A stretch of 64,000 nt of DNA from GCA-2720975 sp964469565 (GTDB lineage: Bacteria > Planctomycetota > UBA1135 > GCA-002686595), in assembly GCA_964469565.1 (NCBI GenBank), contig CAYXZD010000001.1, forward strand, positions 558,001 through 622,000. Reading direction: 5' to 3'. Below are positions 63,077 to 64,000 of the stretch, piece after piece (positions within the stretch are counted from its first letter, which is position 1; each line of letters starts with the position of its first letter). Position numbers and translations under genes: made by a program. The notes under the pieces were generated by a model that saw only the letters and a list, made by a program, of their open reading frames with translations, was not told where the DNA came from and ran no database searches.

Positions 63077-64000
63077 GGGGTGAGTTTAGCGAGCCAGACC
63101 AGGAGGCCCCCAGCGAGTCGCATGCCACCGCCAGATTGGGAAAAGGCGGGGGATGAGTCACGCTGCCTAAGCAGAAACCCATGTTCTCGCCGATAGTGTT
63201 CGTTGCTCGTGTGCAAGAGTGTCGCCGCCATGGCACGGATGCGCTTGGGATCCATACCCGTGCCTTCTGCATAGGCATGACCCAGGCCCAACAGCAGATT
63301 GCTCGGCACACCCGGTAGATCCCCTACCTTGATGCCGGCCTTCGGGGAAAACCCAGAGAAGGTCACATCCCCAAAAGCCCCATTGCGATACTGTTGCGAT
63401 TTGAAGTGAGCACGCATGGCAGAGTTGACCAGCGGCAACAGATCTGGAAGATGCGCTCCCTTCTGATTGCGCCTCCTCAGCAGGAGCCCCCAACAACGCA
63501 CTTGATCTGCTGCGACACTTCCGCCAAACCGGAGTCCATCCCGCCAAAGTGGCCTAAAGTGTGCCCACCCCTCATCCACAATGCCTTGTAGCGTGGACTG
63601 GGTGGGCCAAGCATCAAGCATGACAACCGCACGGTTGGCGTAGTGCCCATAATCATCGTCAAATCCAGGATCAATGGAGTGCCAACTCCCCGACCAGTAG
63701 TGAGTGAATTCGAAAACACCGACGGCGTTGAGGGCAGCCTGGCGACGCTGTGGCTCACGCTCATCGATCCCTAGGCGCGAGAGCTGGGCAGCCACATCCA
63801 GCCTGCGGAGCGGATTGATTGCAAGATTGACCGCTCCGTCACTGGCCCGGTAAGAGGCTGCGATTGCGCCATCAGGCTGTACACCCACCGCGAGAATACT
63901 CGCTGCCATTGCCTCGGCAGCGTCAAGGCAGCCAGCTCGAAGATCCGCAGGCCCGTGCAGGCTCGCATCCAGCAAGAACTCTAAGTCGACGTGCAACTCA
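63073..64000 (-). CDS. Hypothetical protein, N-terminus beyond window
   Basis: At least 309 codons, open at the right edge of the window. The only start within the window would be a TTG at 63996, and the frame continues past it without a stop. The visible part is helical with aromatic motifs (FEFTHYWSGSWHSIDPGFDD, DYGHYANRAVVMLDAWPTQ, GWAHFRPLWRDGLRFGGS) that suggest an alpha/alpha-toroid type fold. The C-terminal end (SQSGGGMRLAGGLLVWLAKL) is hydrophobic. I do not recognise the family. Confidence 0.7.
   Translation of the reverse strand, partial: ELHVDLEFLLDASLHGPADLRAGCLDAAEAMAASILAVGVQPDGAIAASYRASDGAVNLAINPLRRLDVAAQLSRLGIDEREPQRRQAALNAVGVFEFTHYWSGSWHSIDPGFDDDYGHYANRAVVMLDAWPTQSTLQGIVDEGWAHFRPLWRDGLRFGGSVAADQVRCWGLLLRRRNQKGAHLPDLLPLVNSAMRAHFKSQQYRNGAFGDVTFSGFSPKAGIKVGDLPGVPSNLLLGLGHAYAEGTGMDPKRIRAMAATLLHTSNEHYRREHGFLLRQRDSSPAFSQSGGGMRLAGGLLVWLAKLTP

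Overview
The window is a GC-rich bacterial chromosome segment dominated by housekeeping genes. It most likely comes from a deep-branching member of the Planctomycetota. The pointers are a long GreA-type protein of the sort seen in the PVC group, secreted proteins with a planctomycete-style C-terminal beta domain, FG-GAP/VCBS and PQQ-propeller surface proteins, and a eukaryote-like UDP-sugar pyrophosphorylase. This placement is inferred from gene content; no rRNA gene is present to confirm it.

Layout. 1-4200: a truncated gene of unknown function, a CvpA-type membrane protein, a cobalamin riboswitch leading into a secreted propeller-like protein, and a small histidine-kinase-like protein. 4300-8300 (minus strand): tRNA-Leu(CAA), then dapB, ddl and a UAP1-type pyrophosphorylase in overlapping order (cell-wall precursors), and a small helical protein. 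8580-15000 (minus strand): the fatty-acid/phospholipid cluster rpmF-plsX-fabH-fabD-fabG-acpP-fabF. 15200-23500 (minus strand): alaS, recA (whose 3' end lies in a short tandem repeat), a PfkB-type kinase, a flippase-like membrane protein and a lipoprotein. 23586-28023: tmRNA and smpB (minus strand), then tldD-pmbA, tRNA-Leu(CAG) and a small membrane protein. 28100-30831: rsmG with an acidic extension, tRNA-Trp and pcnB.

30900-31510 has no convincing protein gene. It holds two tandem related sequences, each ending in a strong intrinsic terminator, sharing a 15-base apical-loop sequence and stems preserved by compensatory changes. I read these as two copies of an unassigned structured RNA, the best candidate here for something undescribed. 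31800-44200: a secreted protein, the translationally coupled minus-strand set amidohydrolase-like/dus/BaiN-like, an RlmI-like methyltransferase, a giant GreA-like factor, ahcY, gluQ and tRNA-Asn.

44300-47790 is an accessory islet beside tRNA-Asn: a broken IS66-family element and lineage-specific secreted or membrane proteins. 47790-55312 is a complete ten-gene Mrp-type cation/proton antiporter operon with overlapping genes, a split MrpA and three antiporter-like subunits. 55317-64000: a kinase/class III aminotransferase-fold fusion coupled to a PQQ propeller protein, a cystathionine gamma-synthase/lyase family enzyme, an FG-GAP lipoprotein, and a gene running off the end.
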